Source: Rahnella laticis (GTDB lineage: Bacteria > Pseudomonadota > Gammaproteobacteria > Enterobacterales > Enterobacteriaceae). From it: a DNA stretch of 64,000 bases. Position 1 is the stretch's first letter; each line of letters opens with the position of its first letter. Below are positions 47,378 to 57,202 of this stretch, one piece after another. Both the position numbers and the translations under genes were made by a program. The stretch is taken from contig NZ_JADOBI010000004.1 in assembly GCF_015644585.1 (NCBI RefSeq), positions 62,001 through 126,000 on the forward strand, in the 5' to 3' direction. The notes under the pieces are model-generated. The model was given only the letters and a program-made list of their open reading frames with translations, was not told where the DNA came from and searched no databases.

Positions 47378-48067
47378 TCAAGCCCGAAGCTGTATGCCTT
47401 CGGTAATAATGCGCTGCACGTTGCTCACGGTCAGTTCGAAAAATTCAGGATCGTTGAGCGTTTTGCCGGTGATGGCTTCCACCTGCACACCGAAATCGGC
47501 GTAATGCTGCGTGGTTGCCCACAGCATAAAAATCAGCTGCATCGGGTCAACCGGCGCAATTAATTCATCTTTGATCCAGCCGCGGATCACATCCGATTTG
47601 TCTTCCACCAGCGTTTTCAGGCTGCCGCCAAGTTCCTGTTTCAGCAGCGGCGCGCCCTGCACCATCTCCAGACAAAACAGCCGGGACGCCTGCGGATGAT
47701 CGCGGGAAACACAGAGTTTCAGGCGGATATATTCGCGTATCGCTTCCAGCGGATGCTGATCCCGTTGCAGCGCTTTCAGCGGTGCCAGCCAGATATCCAG
47801 CAGGCCTTTCAGCACGGCGATATACAGATCTTCCTTCGACGGGAAGTAATACAGCAGATTGGTTTTTGAGACATCGGCACGCTCAGCGACCTGATCCAGG
47901 CTGGTGCCGTGAATGCCGTACAGCGAGAAAAACTCCAGCGCGGCAGCCATGATATTGCCACGTTTGGCGGCGACCGCCCGCGAGCGGCGCGTCGGTGCTT
48001 TCACCCCGGTTTTGCGGAATTTGCTTTCCCCGGCGGCGGGCTGAGGAGGTTCGACCAATGGCTTCAC
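47378..48067 (-). CDS. rutR: RutR, TetR-family regulator of pyrimidine use
   Basis: A 229-residue regulator. The TetR helix-turn-helix is in the N-terminal third (MAAALEFFSLYGIHGTSLDQ, VAERADVSKTNLLYYFPSKE); the ligand domain matches RutR (LDIWLAPLKALQRDQHPLEA, HPQASRLFCLEMVQGAPLLK). RutR represses rutABCDEFG until uracil or thymine binds, and activates pyrimidine synthesis genes. Start is uncertain: GTG 48067 has AGGAA upstream; the frame extends six residues to a TTG at 48085 without a ribosome site. It carries a longer N-terminal arm than E. coli RutR. Divergent from rutA, with a RutR box between. Confidence 0.93.
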   Translation of the reverse strand: MKPLVEPPQPAAGESKFRKTGVKAPTRRSRAVAAKRGNIMAAALEFFSLYGIHGTSLDQVAERADVSKTNLLYYFPSKEDLYIAVLKGLLDIWLAPLKALQRDQHPLEAIREYIRLKLCVSRDHPQASRLFCLEMVQGAPLLKQELGGSLKTLVEDKSDVIRGWIKDELIAPVDPMQLIFMLWATTQHYADFGVQVEAITGKTLNDPEFFELTVSNVQRIITEGIQLRA

Positions 48068-48239
48068 AAGAATTTCCTGAGACAAACAGCGAGGGGGAAA
48101 TCATAACAAATAGGGATAAACGCGACTATCGCTATAAGCCCGGCCAATTAGACAACAAATAAATAACCACACCAATTGCGTTATTTAACAAAAATGCACC
48201 ATTTACGGACATTCCTGCCTGATTTATGTGCAGTTTGTT

Positions 48240-48255
48240 TTGACCAGATGGTCTG
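48240..48255. promoter_or_regulatory. RutR-binding box
   Basis: TTGACCAGATGGTCTG matches the published RutR palindrome TTGACCAnnTGGTCAA at 14 of 14 fixed positions except the last two. It lies in the rutR-rutA gap, 73 bases upstream of the sigma-54 -24 element, and could control both divergent genes. Confidence 0.85.
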
Positions 48256-48327
48256 AAACAGACCGTTTGCTCCACCCCGGGTCAAAACATATTTTTAACT
48301 TATTGATAACCATCACGTTTAAAAAAG

Positions 48328-48343
48328 TGGCACTGCCCTTGCA
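48328..48343 (+). promoter_or_regulatory. Sigma-54 promoter of the rut operon
   Basis: TGGCAC, five bases, TTGCA: the -24/-12 elements of an RpoN promoter at correct spacing, 123 bases before the rutA ATG. E. coli rutA is likewise nitrogen-regulated by NtrC. A half-match to an NtrC site (TGCACC at 48195-48200) lies upstream. Nitrogen-limitation control is therefore expected. Confidence 0.85.
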
Positions 48344-48465
48344 ATACTCACCTCGTTAGGAAATTTCAGCACGGTGCAATTCGGAACCCGCAGGACGCAC
48401 TCAAGCCGCGCAGAGATTTTCGCAAGCCCTTGTATTGAAAAATGAATCTTCAACTGAGGTGAGCT

Positions 48466-49557
48466 ATGAAAATCGGTGTCTTCATTCCTATCGGCAACAA
48501 CGGCTGGTTAATTTCTGAAACCGCGCCACAGTACAAACCGACCTTTGAGCTGAACAAAACCATCGTGCAGAAGGCGGAACACTATCATTTCGACTTCGCG
48601 CTCTCGATGATCAAACTGCGCGGCTTCGGCGGTAAAACCGAATTCTGGGAACACAACATGGAGTCGTTCACGCTGATGGCGGGCCTTGCCGCCGTGACCT
48701 CCCGCATCCAGCTTTACGCCACCGCCGCCACGCTGGTGATGCCACCGGCGATTGTGGCGCGCATGGCCGCCACGATTGATTCCATCTCCAACGGCCGTTT
48801 CGGCGTGAACGTCGTCACCGGCTGGCAGAAACCGGAATATGAACAAATGGGCATGTGGCCGGGCGACGACTATTTCAGCCGCCGTTATGACTATCTGACC
48901 GAATATGTCAGCGTCCTGCGCGACCTGTGGGGCACCGGCCACTGCACGCTCGACGGCGAATTCTTCAAGATGGACGACTGCCGCGTGAGCCCGCGCCCGC
49001 AGTCTGAAATGAAAGTGATCTGCGCCGGACAAAGCGACGCAGGCATGGCGTTCTCTGCTAAACACGCCGATTTCAACTTCTGCTTTGGCAAAGGCGTTAA
49101 CACGCCAACCGCGTTTGCGCCGACCGCCGCGCGCATGAAAACGGCGGCGGAAGCCGAAGGCCGCGACGTCTCCTCTTACGTGCTCTTTATGGTCATCGCG
49201 GATGAAACCGACGCCGCCGCCCGTGCCAAATGGGAACTGTATAAAGAAGGCGCCGATGCTGATGCACTGGCGTGGCTCACCGATCAGAGCAGCAAAGACA
49301 CCAAATCCGGTGCCGACACCAATGTCCGCCAGATGGCCGACCCCACGTCAGCGGTCAATATCAACATGGGCACGCTGGTCGGCTCCTACGCCAGCGTCGC
49401 CAGAATGCTTGATGAAATCGACAGCGTACCCGGCGCAGGTGGCGTCCTGCTGACCTTCGACGATTTCGTAGAAGGCATCGAAAACTTTGGCCGTTTCATC
49501 CAGCCATTAATGAAAACCCGCCAGCACATCGCAACGCAGCAGAAAGAGGTGGCGTAA
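48466..49557 (+). CDS. rutA: Pyrimidine oxygenase RutA
   Basis: A 363-residue FMN-dependent, luciferase-like oxygenase. It opens the uracil ring between N3 and C4 to give ureidoacrylate (peracid) with FMNH2 supplied by RutF. It starts [20 protein letters not shown], with [20 protein letters not shown] and [20 protein letters not shown], as in E. coli RutA. First gene of rutABCDFG; the stop overlaps the rutB ATG by one base. The sigma-54 promoter above implies nitrogen control. Confidence 0.97.
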   Translation: MKIGVFIPIGNNGWLISETAPQYKPTFELNKTIVQKAEHYHFDFALSMIKLRGFGGKTEFWEHNMESFTLMAGLAAVTSRIQLYATAATLVMPPAIVARMAATIDSISNGRFGVNVVTGWQKPEYEQMGMWPGDDYFSRRYDYLTEYVSVLRDLWGTGHCTLDGEFFKMDDCRVSPRPQSEMKVICAGQSDAGMAFSAKHADFNFCFGKGVNTPTAFAPTAARMKTAAEAEGRDVSSYVLFMVIADETDAAARAKWELYKEGADADALAWLTDQSSKDTKSGADTNVRQMADPTSAVNINMGTLVGSYASVARMLDEIDSVPGAGGVLLTFDDFVEGIENFGRFIQPLMKTRQHIATQQKEVA

Positions 49558-50306
49558 TGAACATTGTTGAAAATCAGACCGTTGTCCGCCGCGAACCGAA
49601 AAACAGCGGCGAGGAAACCATTCTCACCGCGCGTCCGGAAGCCATTGCGTTTACGCCACAGCAAACGGCGCTGATTGTGGTGGATATGCAGAATGCGTAC
49701 GCCTCACAGGGTGGTTATCTGGATTTGGCCGGTTTTGACGTCTCCGCCACTGCGCCGGTGATCGCCAACATCAAAGTGGCCATTGCCGCCGCGCGCGCCG
49801 CCGGCATCAAAGTGATCTTCTTCCAGAACGGCTGGGACAACCAGTACGTTGAGGCCGGTGGTGCCGGCTCACCAAACTTCCACAAATCCAACGCGCTGAA
49901 AACCATGCGTAAGCGCCCGGAACTGATGGGTAAATTGCTGGCAAAAGGCGACTGGGATTACGACCTGGTGGATGAACTCCGGCCACAGCCGGGCGACATC
50001 GTGCTGCCAAAACCGCGCTACAGCGGATTCTTCAACACCCAGCTCGACAGCCTGCTGCGCAGTTACGGCATTCACCATCTGGTGTTTACCGGCATCGCCA
50101 CCAACGTGTGCGTGGAATCCACGCTGCGTGACGGTTTCTTCCTCGAATATTTCGGCGTGGTGCTAGAAGACGCCACCCATCAGGCTGGCCCGGAATTCGC
50201 GCAAAATGCGGCGATTTATAACATCGAAACGTTCTTCGGCTGGGTCTCCAGCGTCCGCAATTTCTGCGACGCCGTGGGTTATGACGCTAAACAAAACGCC
50301 GCATAA
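49557..50306 (+). CDS. rutB: Ureidoacrylate amidohydrolase RutB
   Basis: A 249-residue isochorismatase-fold hydrolase that cleaves ureidoacrylate to carbamate and aminoacrylate, releasing ammonium. Catalytic triad: Asp43 (VVDMQNAY), a Lys in [11 protein letters not shown] and Cys185 ([18 protein letters not shown]). The N-terminus is about 19 residues longer than in E. coli, shifting these numbers accordingly. Coupled to rutA by a one-base overlap (TAATG). Confidence 0.96.
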   Translation: MNIVENQTVVRREPKNSGEETILTARPEAIAFTPQQTALIVVDMQNAYASQGGYLDLAGFDVSATAPVIANIKVAIAAARAAGIKVIFFQNGWDNQYVEAGGAGSPNFHKSNALKTMRKRPELMGKLLAKGDWDYDLVDELRPQPGDIVLPKPRYSGFFNTQLDSLLRSYGIHHLVFTGIATNVCVESTLRDGFFLEYFGVVLEDATHQAGPEFAQNAAIYNIETFFGWVSSVRNFCDAVGYDAKQNAA

Positions 50307-50332
50307 CGGCTTTATGAAGAGGAAACAGCAAT

Positions 50333-50719
50333 ATGCCTAAAAGTGCCATTATTCCGGCTGGCAGCGGCGTTCCGCTGGCACCGTTTGTTCCGGGAACGCT
50401 GGCCGACGGCGTGGTCTACGTCTCCGGCACACTGCCTTTTGATAAAGACAATAACGTCGTGCATCCGGGCGATGCCGCCGCGCAAACCCGCCATGTGCTG
50501 GAAACCATCAAAAGCGTGATTGAAACCGCGGGCGGCACAATGGATGACGTCACCATGAACTCGATTTTCATTACCGACTGGGTGAATTACGCCGCCGTGA
50601 ATCAGGTTTACGCCGAGTATTTTCCGGGCGAAAAACCGGCGCGGTTCTGCATTCAGTGCGGGCTGGTCAAACCGGGTGCGCTGATTGAAATCGCCACCAT
50701 CGCGCACATCGGCAAGTAA
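50333..50719 (+). CDS. rutC: 3-aminoacrylate deaminase RutC (RidA family)
   Basis: A 128-residue YjgF/RidA-family trimer-forming protein that speeds conversion of the reactive aminoacrylate in the rut pathway. Family motifs: [12 protein letters not shown] near the N-terminus and [20 protein letters not shown] with the conserved Arg and Cys at the C-terminal end. GAGGAAA precedes the ATG; 26 bases after rutB. Confidence 0.96.
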   Translation: MPKSAIIPAGSGVPLAPFVPGTLADGVVYVSGTLPFDKDNNVVHPGDAAAQTRHVLETIKSVIETAGGTMDDVTMNSIFITDWVNYAAVNQVYAEYFPGEKPARFCIQCGLVKPGALIEIATIAHIGK

Positions 50720-50760
50720 AACACCGGGATCCGTTCTCCTGAAGACCTTGAGGAAACATC

Positions 50761-51600
50761 ATGTATTACAAGGTATTGGGTAAGAATAATGCAGACGCCG
50801 AAACCGTAGTGCTTTCCTCCGGCCTCGGCGGTTCAGGCAGTTTCTGGCAACCCCAGCTGGCGATGCTGAGCGGGTATTTCCGCGTCATCATTTATGACCA
50901 GCACGGAACTGGCGTCAGCAAAGGCACAGCGCCCGCCGGTTACAGGATGGAAGATATGGCGGATGAACTCGCCGGGCTGCTCAACGAACTGGATATCACC
51001 CGCTGCCATCTGGTGGGGCACGCGCTCGGCGGCATTATTGGCCTGCATCTGGCACTGCGTTACCCCGCGCTGCTACAAAGCCTGGTGGTGATCAACGGCT
51101 GGGCAAAGCTCGACAACCAGACGCGCCGCTGCTTTGAAGTCCGCCAGAATTTACTGCTCAACAGCGGCGTCGATGCCTACGTACAGGCACAACCGCTGTT
51201 TCTGTATCCGGGCGACTGGCTGTCGGCCAACGACGTATTACTTCAGGAAGAGCGCCAGCATCAGGTGACGCATTTTCAGGGAATGGAAAATTTGCTTCAC
51301 CGATTACAGGCGCTGATGAATTCCGACCTGACCCAAACGCTCGGGCAGGTGATCGCGCCCACGCTGGCGTTCAGCTGCAAAGATGATTTGCTGGTGCCGT
51401 GGATGCGTTCTGCCGATCTCGCCGAACGCCTGCCGAACGGCGAACACACACAAATGCTGTACGGCGGTCATGCCATGAGCGTGACCGACCCGGAAACGTT
51501 TAACCCGATTTTACTGGAATGGCTGCAACGGCATTCATCGCAAAAACCTGCCGCGCCTTCCCATCGCCTGCCCACGGAGACAACATGGCCGAAACATTAA
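50761..51600 (+). CDS. rutD: Putative aminoacrylate hydrolase RutD
   Basis: A 279-residue alpha/beta-hydrolase protein that speeds release of ammonia from aminoacrylate. The nucleophile elbow reads GHALGG: the usual catalytic Ser is Ala, as I recall in E. coli RutD, so a standard serine-hydrolase mechanism is unlikely. Acid and His remain ([19 protein letters not shown]). The C-terminus overlaps rutF by 16 bases. In E. coli rutE comes next; here rutF follows directly. Confidence 0.95.
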   Translation: MYYKVLGKNNADAETVVLSSGLGGSGSFWQPQLAMLSGYFRVIIYDQHGTGVSKGTAPAGYRMEDMADELAGLLNELDITRCHLVGHALGGIIGLHLALRYPALLQSLVVINGWAKLDNQTRRCFEVRQNLLLNSGVDAYVQAQPLFLYPGDWLSANDVLLQEERQHQVTHFQGMENLLHRLQALMNSDLTQTLGQVIAPTLAFSCKDDLLVPWMRSADLAERLPNGEHTQMLYGGHAMSVTDPETFNPILLEWLQRHSSQKPAAPSHRLPTETTWPKH

Positions 51601-52103
51601 CCGCTACGCCAGCCGTTGAAAAACAGGCGTTCCGCGATGCAATGGCGCATCTCGGTTCTGCCGTTAACATCATCACCACCGACGGCCCCGGCGGTCGCGC
51701 GGGCTTTACCGCATCCGCCGTGTGCAGCGTCACCGACTCACCGCCAACCCTGCTCGTTTGCCTGAACCGCTCGGCGTCGGTGTATCCGGCCTTTACCGAA
51801 AATCAGGTGCTGTGCGTCAACACGCTGGCTGACTGCCATGAATCGCTGTCCAATTTATTTGGTGGAAAAACGCCAATGGAACAACGCTTTGAAGCCGCCG
51901 AATGGTCATCCCTTTCCACCGGCTCACCCATTCTCACCGATGCGCTGGTCTCGTTTGATTGCAAAATCACGCAAGTCACCCGCGTCGGCACCCACGATAT
52001 TTTGTTTTGCGAAGCCGTTGCGATCACCCGCAATGACGAACGCCACGGACTGGTGTATTTCGACCGCCGCTATCACCCGCTGATGCGGCAGTCAGCCTGT
52101 TAA
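51585..52103 (+). CDS. rutF: FMN reductase RutF
   Basis: A 172-residue flavin reductase (NADH:FMN) that feeds reduced FMN to RutA. The HpaC-like fold is shown by [40 protein letters not shown] and VFYFDRRYH-type end ([13 protein letters not shown]). Start: ATG 51585 with ACGGAGA upstream; it lies inside the rutD 3' end (16-base overlap), showing coupling. The rutE gene normally found before rutF is missing. Confidence 0.95.
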   Translation: MAETLTATPAVEKQAFRDAMAHLGSAVNIITTDGPGGRAGFTASAVCSVTDSPPTLLVCLNRSASVYPAFTENQVLCVNTLADCHESLSNLFGGKTPMEQRFEAAEWSSLSTGSPILTDALVSFDCKITQVTRVGTHDILFCEAVAITRNDERHGLVYFDRRYHPLMRQSAC

Positions 52104-52126
52104 CTCATCTGAAGGTCAAATTAAGA

Positions 52127-53476
52127 ATGGCTAATACTTCCTGGTTTCCAAAGTGGCGTAAAAGAGAAGGCAATCTGGATGGCGCCGTTATTGCGCCGGA
52201 CGAACGGCTGCCGTTAGGGCCGACGGTGATTATGGGTCTGCAACATACCGTCGCCATGTTCGGCGCGACGGTATTAATGCCGCTGCTGATGGGGTTTGAC
52301 GCCAACATGGCGATCCTGATGTCCGGCATCGGCACCCTGCTGTTTTTCCTGGTGGTCGGCGGACGCGTGCCGAGTTACCTCGGGTCGAGCGCGGCGTTTG
52401 TCGGGCTGGTGATTGCGGTGACCGGCTACAGCGGCCACGGCGCGAACCCGAATATCGGCGTCGCACTCGGCGGGATTATTGCCTGTGGCGTCATTTATAC
52501 GCTGATTGGTTTTGTGGTGATGGCCGTCGGTACGCGCTGGATTGAACGCCTGATGCCGCCGGTCGTGACCGGTGCGGTGGTGATGGCAATTGGTCTGAAC
52601 CTCGCGCCGATTGCCATTAACAGCGTCTCGGCGTCGTCGTTTGACAGCTGGATGGCGGTGGTCACCGTGCTGTGTATTGGCTCGGTGGCCGTTTTCACCC
52701 GCGGACTGGTGCAGCGTTTACTTCTGCTGCTCGGGCTGGTGGCGGCGTATCTGATTTATATGCTGGTCACAAACGTCATGGGGCTGGGCGCACCGGTGGA
52801 TTTCACCGCCGTCGCGCAGGCGCCGTGGTTTGGCCTGCCGACTATCACCACGCCGGTGTTCAGCACCCACGCGATGCTGATGATTGCGCCGGTGGCCGTG
52901 ATTCTGGTGGCGGAAAACCTCGGGCATATTAAAGCGGTCGCGGGTATGACCGGTAAAAATCTCGATCCGTACATGGGCCGCGCGTTTGTCGGCGACGGGC
53001 TGGCAACATTACTGTCGGCCTCTGCGGGCGGAACCGGCGTGACGACCTACGCGGAAAACATCGGCGTCATGGCGGTGACAAAAATTTATTCCACGCTGAT
53101 TTTCGTCGCTGCTGCCATTGTTGCCATTGTGTTGGGCTTTTCGCCCAAATTTGGTGCACTGATCCACACCATTCCCGGTCCGGTATTGGGCGGCGCGTCG
53201 ATTGTGGTGTTCGGATTGATTGCCGTTGCCGGTGCGCGCATCTGGGTACAAAACCAGGTGGATCTGGGTCTTAACGGCAATCTCATCATGGTTGCGGTCA
53301 CGCTGGTACTGGGCGCAGGCAACTTTACCCTGAGTCTGGGCGGCTTCAGCATGGGCGGTATCGGCACGGCAACGTTTGGCGCAATTTTGCTGAACGCCTT
53401 CCTCAGCCGCAGCAAACAGGTAAAAACGCAGCCGGAAATAAAAACTGGCACAGAAGCTGCATTAAAAGATCACTAA
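52127..53476 (+). CDS. rutG: Pyrimidine permease RutG (NCS2 family)
   Basis: A 449-residue, 14-segment nucleobase transporter for uracil and thymine uptake. NCS2 features: LGPTVIMGLQHTVAMFGATV near the start, then ILVAENLGHIKAVAGMTG and FVGDGLATLLSASAGGTGVT, GPVLGGASIVVFGLIAVAGA. Last gene of the rut operon, ended by a strong terminator at 53517-53564. Confidence 0.96.
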   Translation: MANTSWFPKWRKREGNLDGAVIAPDERLPLGPTVIMGLQHTVAMFGATVLMPLLMGFDANMAILMSGIGTLLFFLVVGGRVPSYLGSSAAFVGLVIAVTGYSGHGANPNIGVALGGIIACGVIYTLIGFVVMAVGTRWIERLMPPVVTGAVVMAIGLNLAPIAINSVSASSFDSWMAVVTVLCIGSVAVFTRGLVQRLLLLLGLVAAYLIYMLVTNVMGLGAPVDFTAVAQAPWFGLPTITTPVFSTHAMLMIAPVAVILVAENLGHIKAVAGMTGKNLDPYMGRAFVGDGLATLLSASAGGTGVTTYAENIGVMAVTKIYSTLIFVAAAIVAIVLGFSPKFGALIHTIPGPVLGGASIVVFGLIAVAGARIWVQNQVDLGLNGNLIMVAVTLVLGAGNFTLSLGGFSMGGIGTATFGAILLNAFLSRSKQVKTQPEIKTGTEAALKDH

Positions 53477-53516
53477 CGACCTCAGTTTCTCCTTAGCTCA
53501 TCATTTTTGATGATCG

Positions 53517-53564
53517 CCAGCGGTTATCCGGTCCACCCGTCCGGATTAGCCGCTGGTTTTTTTC
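53517..53564 (+). terminator. rut operon terminator
   Basis: A long interrupted hairpin (CCAGCGG...CCGG 53517-53531 with CCGG...CCGCTGG 53541-53556) is followed by seven T residues. It separates the rut and ABC-monooxygenase operons. Confidence 0.93.
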
Positions 53565-53725
53565 TTTCTGCACCTCACACATTCCCACATTGCAGCTAAG
53601 TAATGCGAAATTCCTTCGTTCACCTCCCCTTTAAATTGGTTTGTTATGGAACCAGCACTTTCGTTCTATATGAATAAAAAGTGATTCATCTGCCAGACAT
53701 CGCCAAAAATAAAAAGGGTCTCACT

Positions 53726-55366
53726 ATGCACATTCTTCGCCGGAAAAACGCGGTCACACGCGCACTGGCTTTAGGGGTATTGATCACCAGTTCTTCCGCC
53801 GTTTTTGCCGCCGATCCAACACCGGTTCAGGGCGGAACGCTGGTTTATCTCGAACAACAGGCGCACACCAATTTATATCCTCCGGCCGGTGGCTTTTATC
53901 CGAACGGCGGCATCCTCAATCAGATCACCGACAAACTGACCTATCAGAACCCTAAGACGCTGGAAGTCGAACCGTGGATTGCCGAGTCCTGGAGCTTCAA
54001 CGCCGATAAAACCGAATACACTTTCAAACTGCGTCCGGGCGTGACCTTCTCCGACGGCACGCCGCTTGATGCCAACGCCGTGGCGAAAAACTTCGACACC
54101 TACGGGCTGGGCAATAAAGAACGCCATCTGCCGGTTTCCGAAGTGATTAACAACTACGACCACAGCGAAGTGATTGACCCGCTGACCGTGAAGTTCTACT
54201 TCAAAAAATCCTCGCCGGGCTTCCTGCAAGGCACGGCGACCATCGGCTCCGGCCTGGTGTCACTGAGCACGCTGGACAGAAATTTTGATGCGCTGGGCGA
54301 TGCGACGCACATCATCGGTTCCGGCCCGTTCGTGGTCAGCAAAGAAACGCTCGGTCGTGAAGTCGATCTGACGGCGCGCAAAGATTACAACTGGGGGCCG
54401 AAAAACCTCAAACAGCAGGGCCGCGCCAATCTCGACGGCATCAAAGTGATCGTTACCGGCGAAGACAGCGTGCGTATCGGCGCGCTGCTGGCCGGTCAGG
54501 CTGATTTCATCCGTCAGGTTCAGGCGTATGACGAGAAACAGGCCAAAGACCAGAACTTCCCGATTTATGCCGCGCCAACTAAAGGCGTGAACGACAGCAT
54601 TTCGTTCCGCCCGGACAACGCTCTGGTGTCTGATCTCAAAGTCCGTCAGGCGCTGCTGCACGCCACCAACAGCAAACAGGTGGTCGATACGCTGTTCTCG
54701 CCAAACTATCCGCAGGCCACCTCCGTCATCGCCAAAACCGCCGCCGGTTACGTGGATCTGAGCAACAAACTGACGTATGACCCGACGCTGTCGAAAAAGC
54801 TGCTGGATGAAGCAGGCTGGAAACCGGGCCCGAACGGCCTGCGCCAGAAAGATGGCAAAACGCTGTCGCTGACCATTTATGAATCCCTGCCGCAGCCGCA
54901 GAACAAAGAAGTCTTGCAGCTGGTTTCGCAGCAGTGGAATCAGGTCGGCGCGAAGCTGAACATTCTGGCCGGTGATGCGGGCAGCCGCGTGGCGGACAAC
55001 CTGGATCCGGAAAAAACGCCGGCGAACGTGGTGGAAGTCGGCCGCGCCGATCCGGACGTCATCAAAAGCTCCTTCTACCCGACCAACCGCGATGCGTTAC
55101 TGCAAAAAGGTGGCCTGAGCAGCAAGGTGAAAAGCTTCCGTGACGACAAGCTGAATGATCTGCTGGTGGCGATTTCAGCCGAAGTGGATCCGAAAAAACG
55201 TCTGGCGCTGGCCGGTGACGTGCAGAACTACCTGCTCGATCAGGCTTACGTGATCCCAATTTTCGAAGAGCCGCAGGTCTTTGCCGGTGCGCCTTATTTC
55301 AAAGGCGTGAGCTTCGAAGCCGTTGGCCGTCCGAGCTTCTACGGCGCATGGCTTGAAAAGCACTAA
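53726..55366 (+). CDS. ABC transporter substrate-binding protein (family 5, KPN_01854-like)
   Basis: A 546-residue periplasmic solute-binding protein of the peptide/nickel family. Signal peptide (RALALGVLITSSSAVFAA, cut near FAAD); then GGTLVYLEQQAHTNLYPPAG, WIAESWSFNADKTEYTFKLR and VRQALLHATNSKQVV. It most resembles the set named after Klebsiella KPN_01854, found with luciferase-like monooxygenases (recalled, not searched). Substrate unknown. Start: ATG 53726 has AAGGG upstream; a GTG at 53681 would add 15 residues ahead of the signal. First gene of a seven-gene operon. Confidence 0.88.
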   Translation: MHILRRKNAVTRALALGVLITSSSAVFAADPTPVQGGTLVYLEQQAHTNLYPPAGGFYPNGGILNQITDKLTYQNPKTLEVEPWIAESWSFNADKTEYTFKLRPGVTFSDGTPLDANAVAKNFDTYGLGNKERHLPVSEVINNYDHSEVIDPLTVKFYFKKSSPGFLQGTATIGSGLVSLSTLDRNFDALGDATHIIGSGPFVVSKETLGREVDLTARKDYNWGPKNLKQQGRANLDGIKVIVTGEDSVRIGALLAGQADFIRQVQAYDEKQAKDQNFPIYAAPTKGVNDSISFRPDNALVSDLKVRQALLHATNSKQVVDTLFSPNYPQATSVIAKTAAGYVDLSNKLTYDPTLSKKLLDEAGWKPGPNGLRQKDGKTLSLTIYESLPQPQNKEVLQLVSQQWNQVGAKLNILAGDAGSRVADNLDPEKTPANVVEVGRADPDVIKSSFYPTNRDALLQKGGLSSKVKSFRDDKLNDLLVAISAEVDPKKRLALAGDVQNYLLDQAYVIPIFEEPQVFAGAPYFKGVSFEAVGRPSFYGAWLEKH

Positions 55367-55382
55367 CAGGCAGGAGTGAATC

Positions 55383-56342
55383 ATGAACCGATACGTTAGC
55401 GGTCGTTTTGGGCAGGCTTTGCTGGTGTTGTGGGCGGCGTTTACCGTCTCCTTCATTCTCCTGCAAGTGCTGCCGGGCGATGCCATTCTGATTAAATTCC
55501 AGAACCCGGACATGGGGCTGAGCCCGGCGCAAATCGCCGATATGCGCGCGGCCTACGGCGCGGATGTGCCGCTGGTGCAGCAATATCTGCATACACTGGG
55601 GAATTTCCTGCGCGGGGATCTGGGCTATTCGATTCAGGCTGGCGTACCGGTCACTGAATTACTCAGCAGCAACTTTCCGCCGACGCTGCGGCTGGCGCTG
55701 ATGGGCTTCGCACTCGCCGCCGTGGTGGCTTTTGCGCTGGCGTTTATCTCCAGCCTGCTGCATTTCGGCTGGCTGAAAAACCTGTTGCAGTCGGTGCCGT
55801 CGCTGTTTATTTCCATTCCGACCTTCTGGCTCGGCATCGCACTGATTCAGTTTTTCTCTTTCCATCTGCGCTGGATCCCGGTGATCAATCCGGGGGAATG
55901 GGTCGGGCTGATTTTACCAGTGGTAACGCTGGCCGTGCCGATTTCCGCACCGCTGGCGCTGATCCTGATCCGCAGCATTGATCAGGTGCAGACCCAGCCG
56001 TTCGTCGCCGTCGCCCGCGCCAAAGGCGCCAGCCGCAGCGGCGTGCTGTGGCGGCATGTGGCGCGCAATGCCCTGCTTCCGGTGCTGACGATCGCCGGCT
56101 TGCTGTTTGGCGAACTGATCGCCGGGGCGCTGATCACCGAAACGGTATTTGGCCTGAACGGACTCGGGCAACTGACGCAGCAGGCGGTGAACAATCAGGA
56201 CGTCGCGGTTTTACAGGCGATTGTGGTGATTTCCGCCGCCGCGTTTGTCGGCATCAATTTACTGGTCGATTTGCTTTATCCGCTGCTTGATCCGCGCCTT
56301 AAAGCTAACGCCTCGAAAAACACAAAGGGAGCCACCGCATGA
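55383..56342 (+). CDS. ABC transporter permease 1 (DppB/OppB type)
   Basis: A 319-residue inner-membrane permease with about six helices. The N-terminal signature (FGQALLVLWAAFTVSFILLQ, LPGDAI) and the EAA loop region (FVAVARAKGASRSGVLWRHV, AGALITETVFGLNGLGQL) are those of OppB/DppB/GsiC. It lies 16 bases after the binding-protein gene and overlaps the second permease by 4 bases (ATGA). Confidence 0.9.
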   Translation: MNRYVSGRFGQALLVLWAAFTVSFILLQVLPGDAILIKFQNPDMGLSPAQIADMRAAYGADVPLVQQYLHTLGNFLRGDLGYSIQAGVPVTELLSSNFPPTLRLALMGFALAAVVAFALAFISSLLHFGWLKNLLQSVPSLFISIPTFWLGIALIQFFSFHLRWIPVINPGEWVGLILPVVTLAVPISAPLALILIRSIDQVQTQPFVAVARAKGASRSGVLWRHVARNALLPVLTIAGLLFGELIAGALITETVFGLNGLGQLTQQAVNNQDVAVLQAIVVISAAAFVGINLLVDLLYPLLDPRLKANASKNTKGATA

Positions 56343-57202
56343 GCAGCTTACCGCTGGGTAAAAGCACGCTTTCCCTGCCCGCCACACAGCGCCGCCGCTG
56401 GAAACCGGCCCGTTTACAGCCGGGGCTGATCATCGCCTGGCTGGTGATCGCGACCGTGATTTTATGGGCGATCGCGCCCGGCTGGTTTACCGGTTACAGC
56501 GGCACCGAAGGCATCGCGGGCGCGCAGCGTCTGGCACCGCAGGCCGGTCACTGGCTGGGCACCGATCAGCTCGGCCGTGACGTGTACGCCCGCATCGTTT
56601 ACGGCGCGTCGCATTCACTCTCCGGCGCACTGGTCGCCGTGGCGCTCGGGCTGGTGTTCGGCACCGCATTAGGGCTGGCAGCCGGTGCAAGCGGCGGCAT
56701 TGTTGACGCCATTGTCATGCGCATCAACGACGTGTTGCTGTCGATTCCCGGCCTGTTGTTGTCGCTGAGCGTCATCATTTTGCTCGGCTTCGGCACGGTT
56801 CACGCGGCGATTGCCGTCGGGGTCACCTCCGTCGCCAACTTCGCCCGCCTCGCCCGCGCCGAAGTGGTTTTGGTACGCCACAGCGATTACGTCGAAGCGG
56901 CCTATGGCAGCGGCGGCACCTTCTTCTCGATCCTCTGGCGGCACATTCTGCCGAACTCGCTGACCTCGGTCATCGCCTTCTCGGCATTGCAATTTGGCAG
57001 TGCGATCCTGGCGATTTCCACCCTGAGTTTCCTCGGTTACGGCACACCGCCGCCGACGCCGGAATGGGGGTTGCTGATTGCCGAAGGCCGTAACTACATT
57101 TCAACCGCCTGGTGGCTGACCACCTTCCCCGGCGTCGTTGTGGTGCTGGTGGTGCTTTCCGCTAACCGCATCAGCCAGTCATTGCGCAGGAGAACACGAT
57201 GA
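56339..57202 (+). CDS. ABC transporter permease 2 (DppC/OppC type)
   Basis: A 287-residue permease with about six helices. After a basic N-terminus come the OppC/DppC blocks GHWLGTDQLGRDVYARIVYG, ARLARAEVVLVRHSDYVEAA and STLSFLGYGTPPPTPEWGLL. Pairs with permease 1 to form the importer channel. Overlaps neighbours by 4 bases on each side, so translation is coupled. Confidence 0.9.
   Translation: MSSLPLGKSTLSLPATQRRRWKPARLQPGLIIAWLVIATVILWAIAPGWFTGYSGTEGIAGAQRLAPQAGHWLGTDQLGRDVYARIVYGASHSLSGALVAVALGLVFGTALGLAAGASGGIVDAIVMRINDVLLSIPGLLLSLSVIILLGFGTVHAAIAVGVTSVANFARLARAEVVLVRHSDYVEAAYGSGGTFFSILWRHILPNSLTSVIAFSALQFGSAILAISTLSFLGYGTPPPTPEWGLLIAEGRNYISTAWWLTTFPGVVVVLVVLSANRISQSLRRRTR

Larger units (their letters stand above)
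48086..48465. other. rutR-rutA divergent regulatory region
   Basis: A 380-base gap that holds the RutR box (48240-48255), the sigma-54 promoter (48328-48343) and a possible upstream NtrC half-site. The rutA leader of about 120 bases has a good AGGTGAG ribosome site. No ORF seen. Confidence 0.7.
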
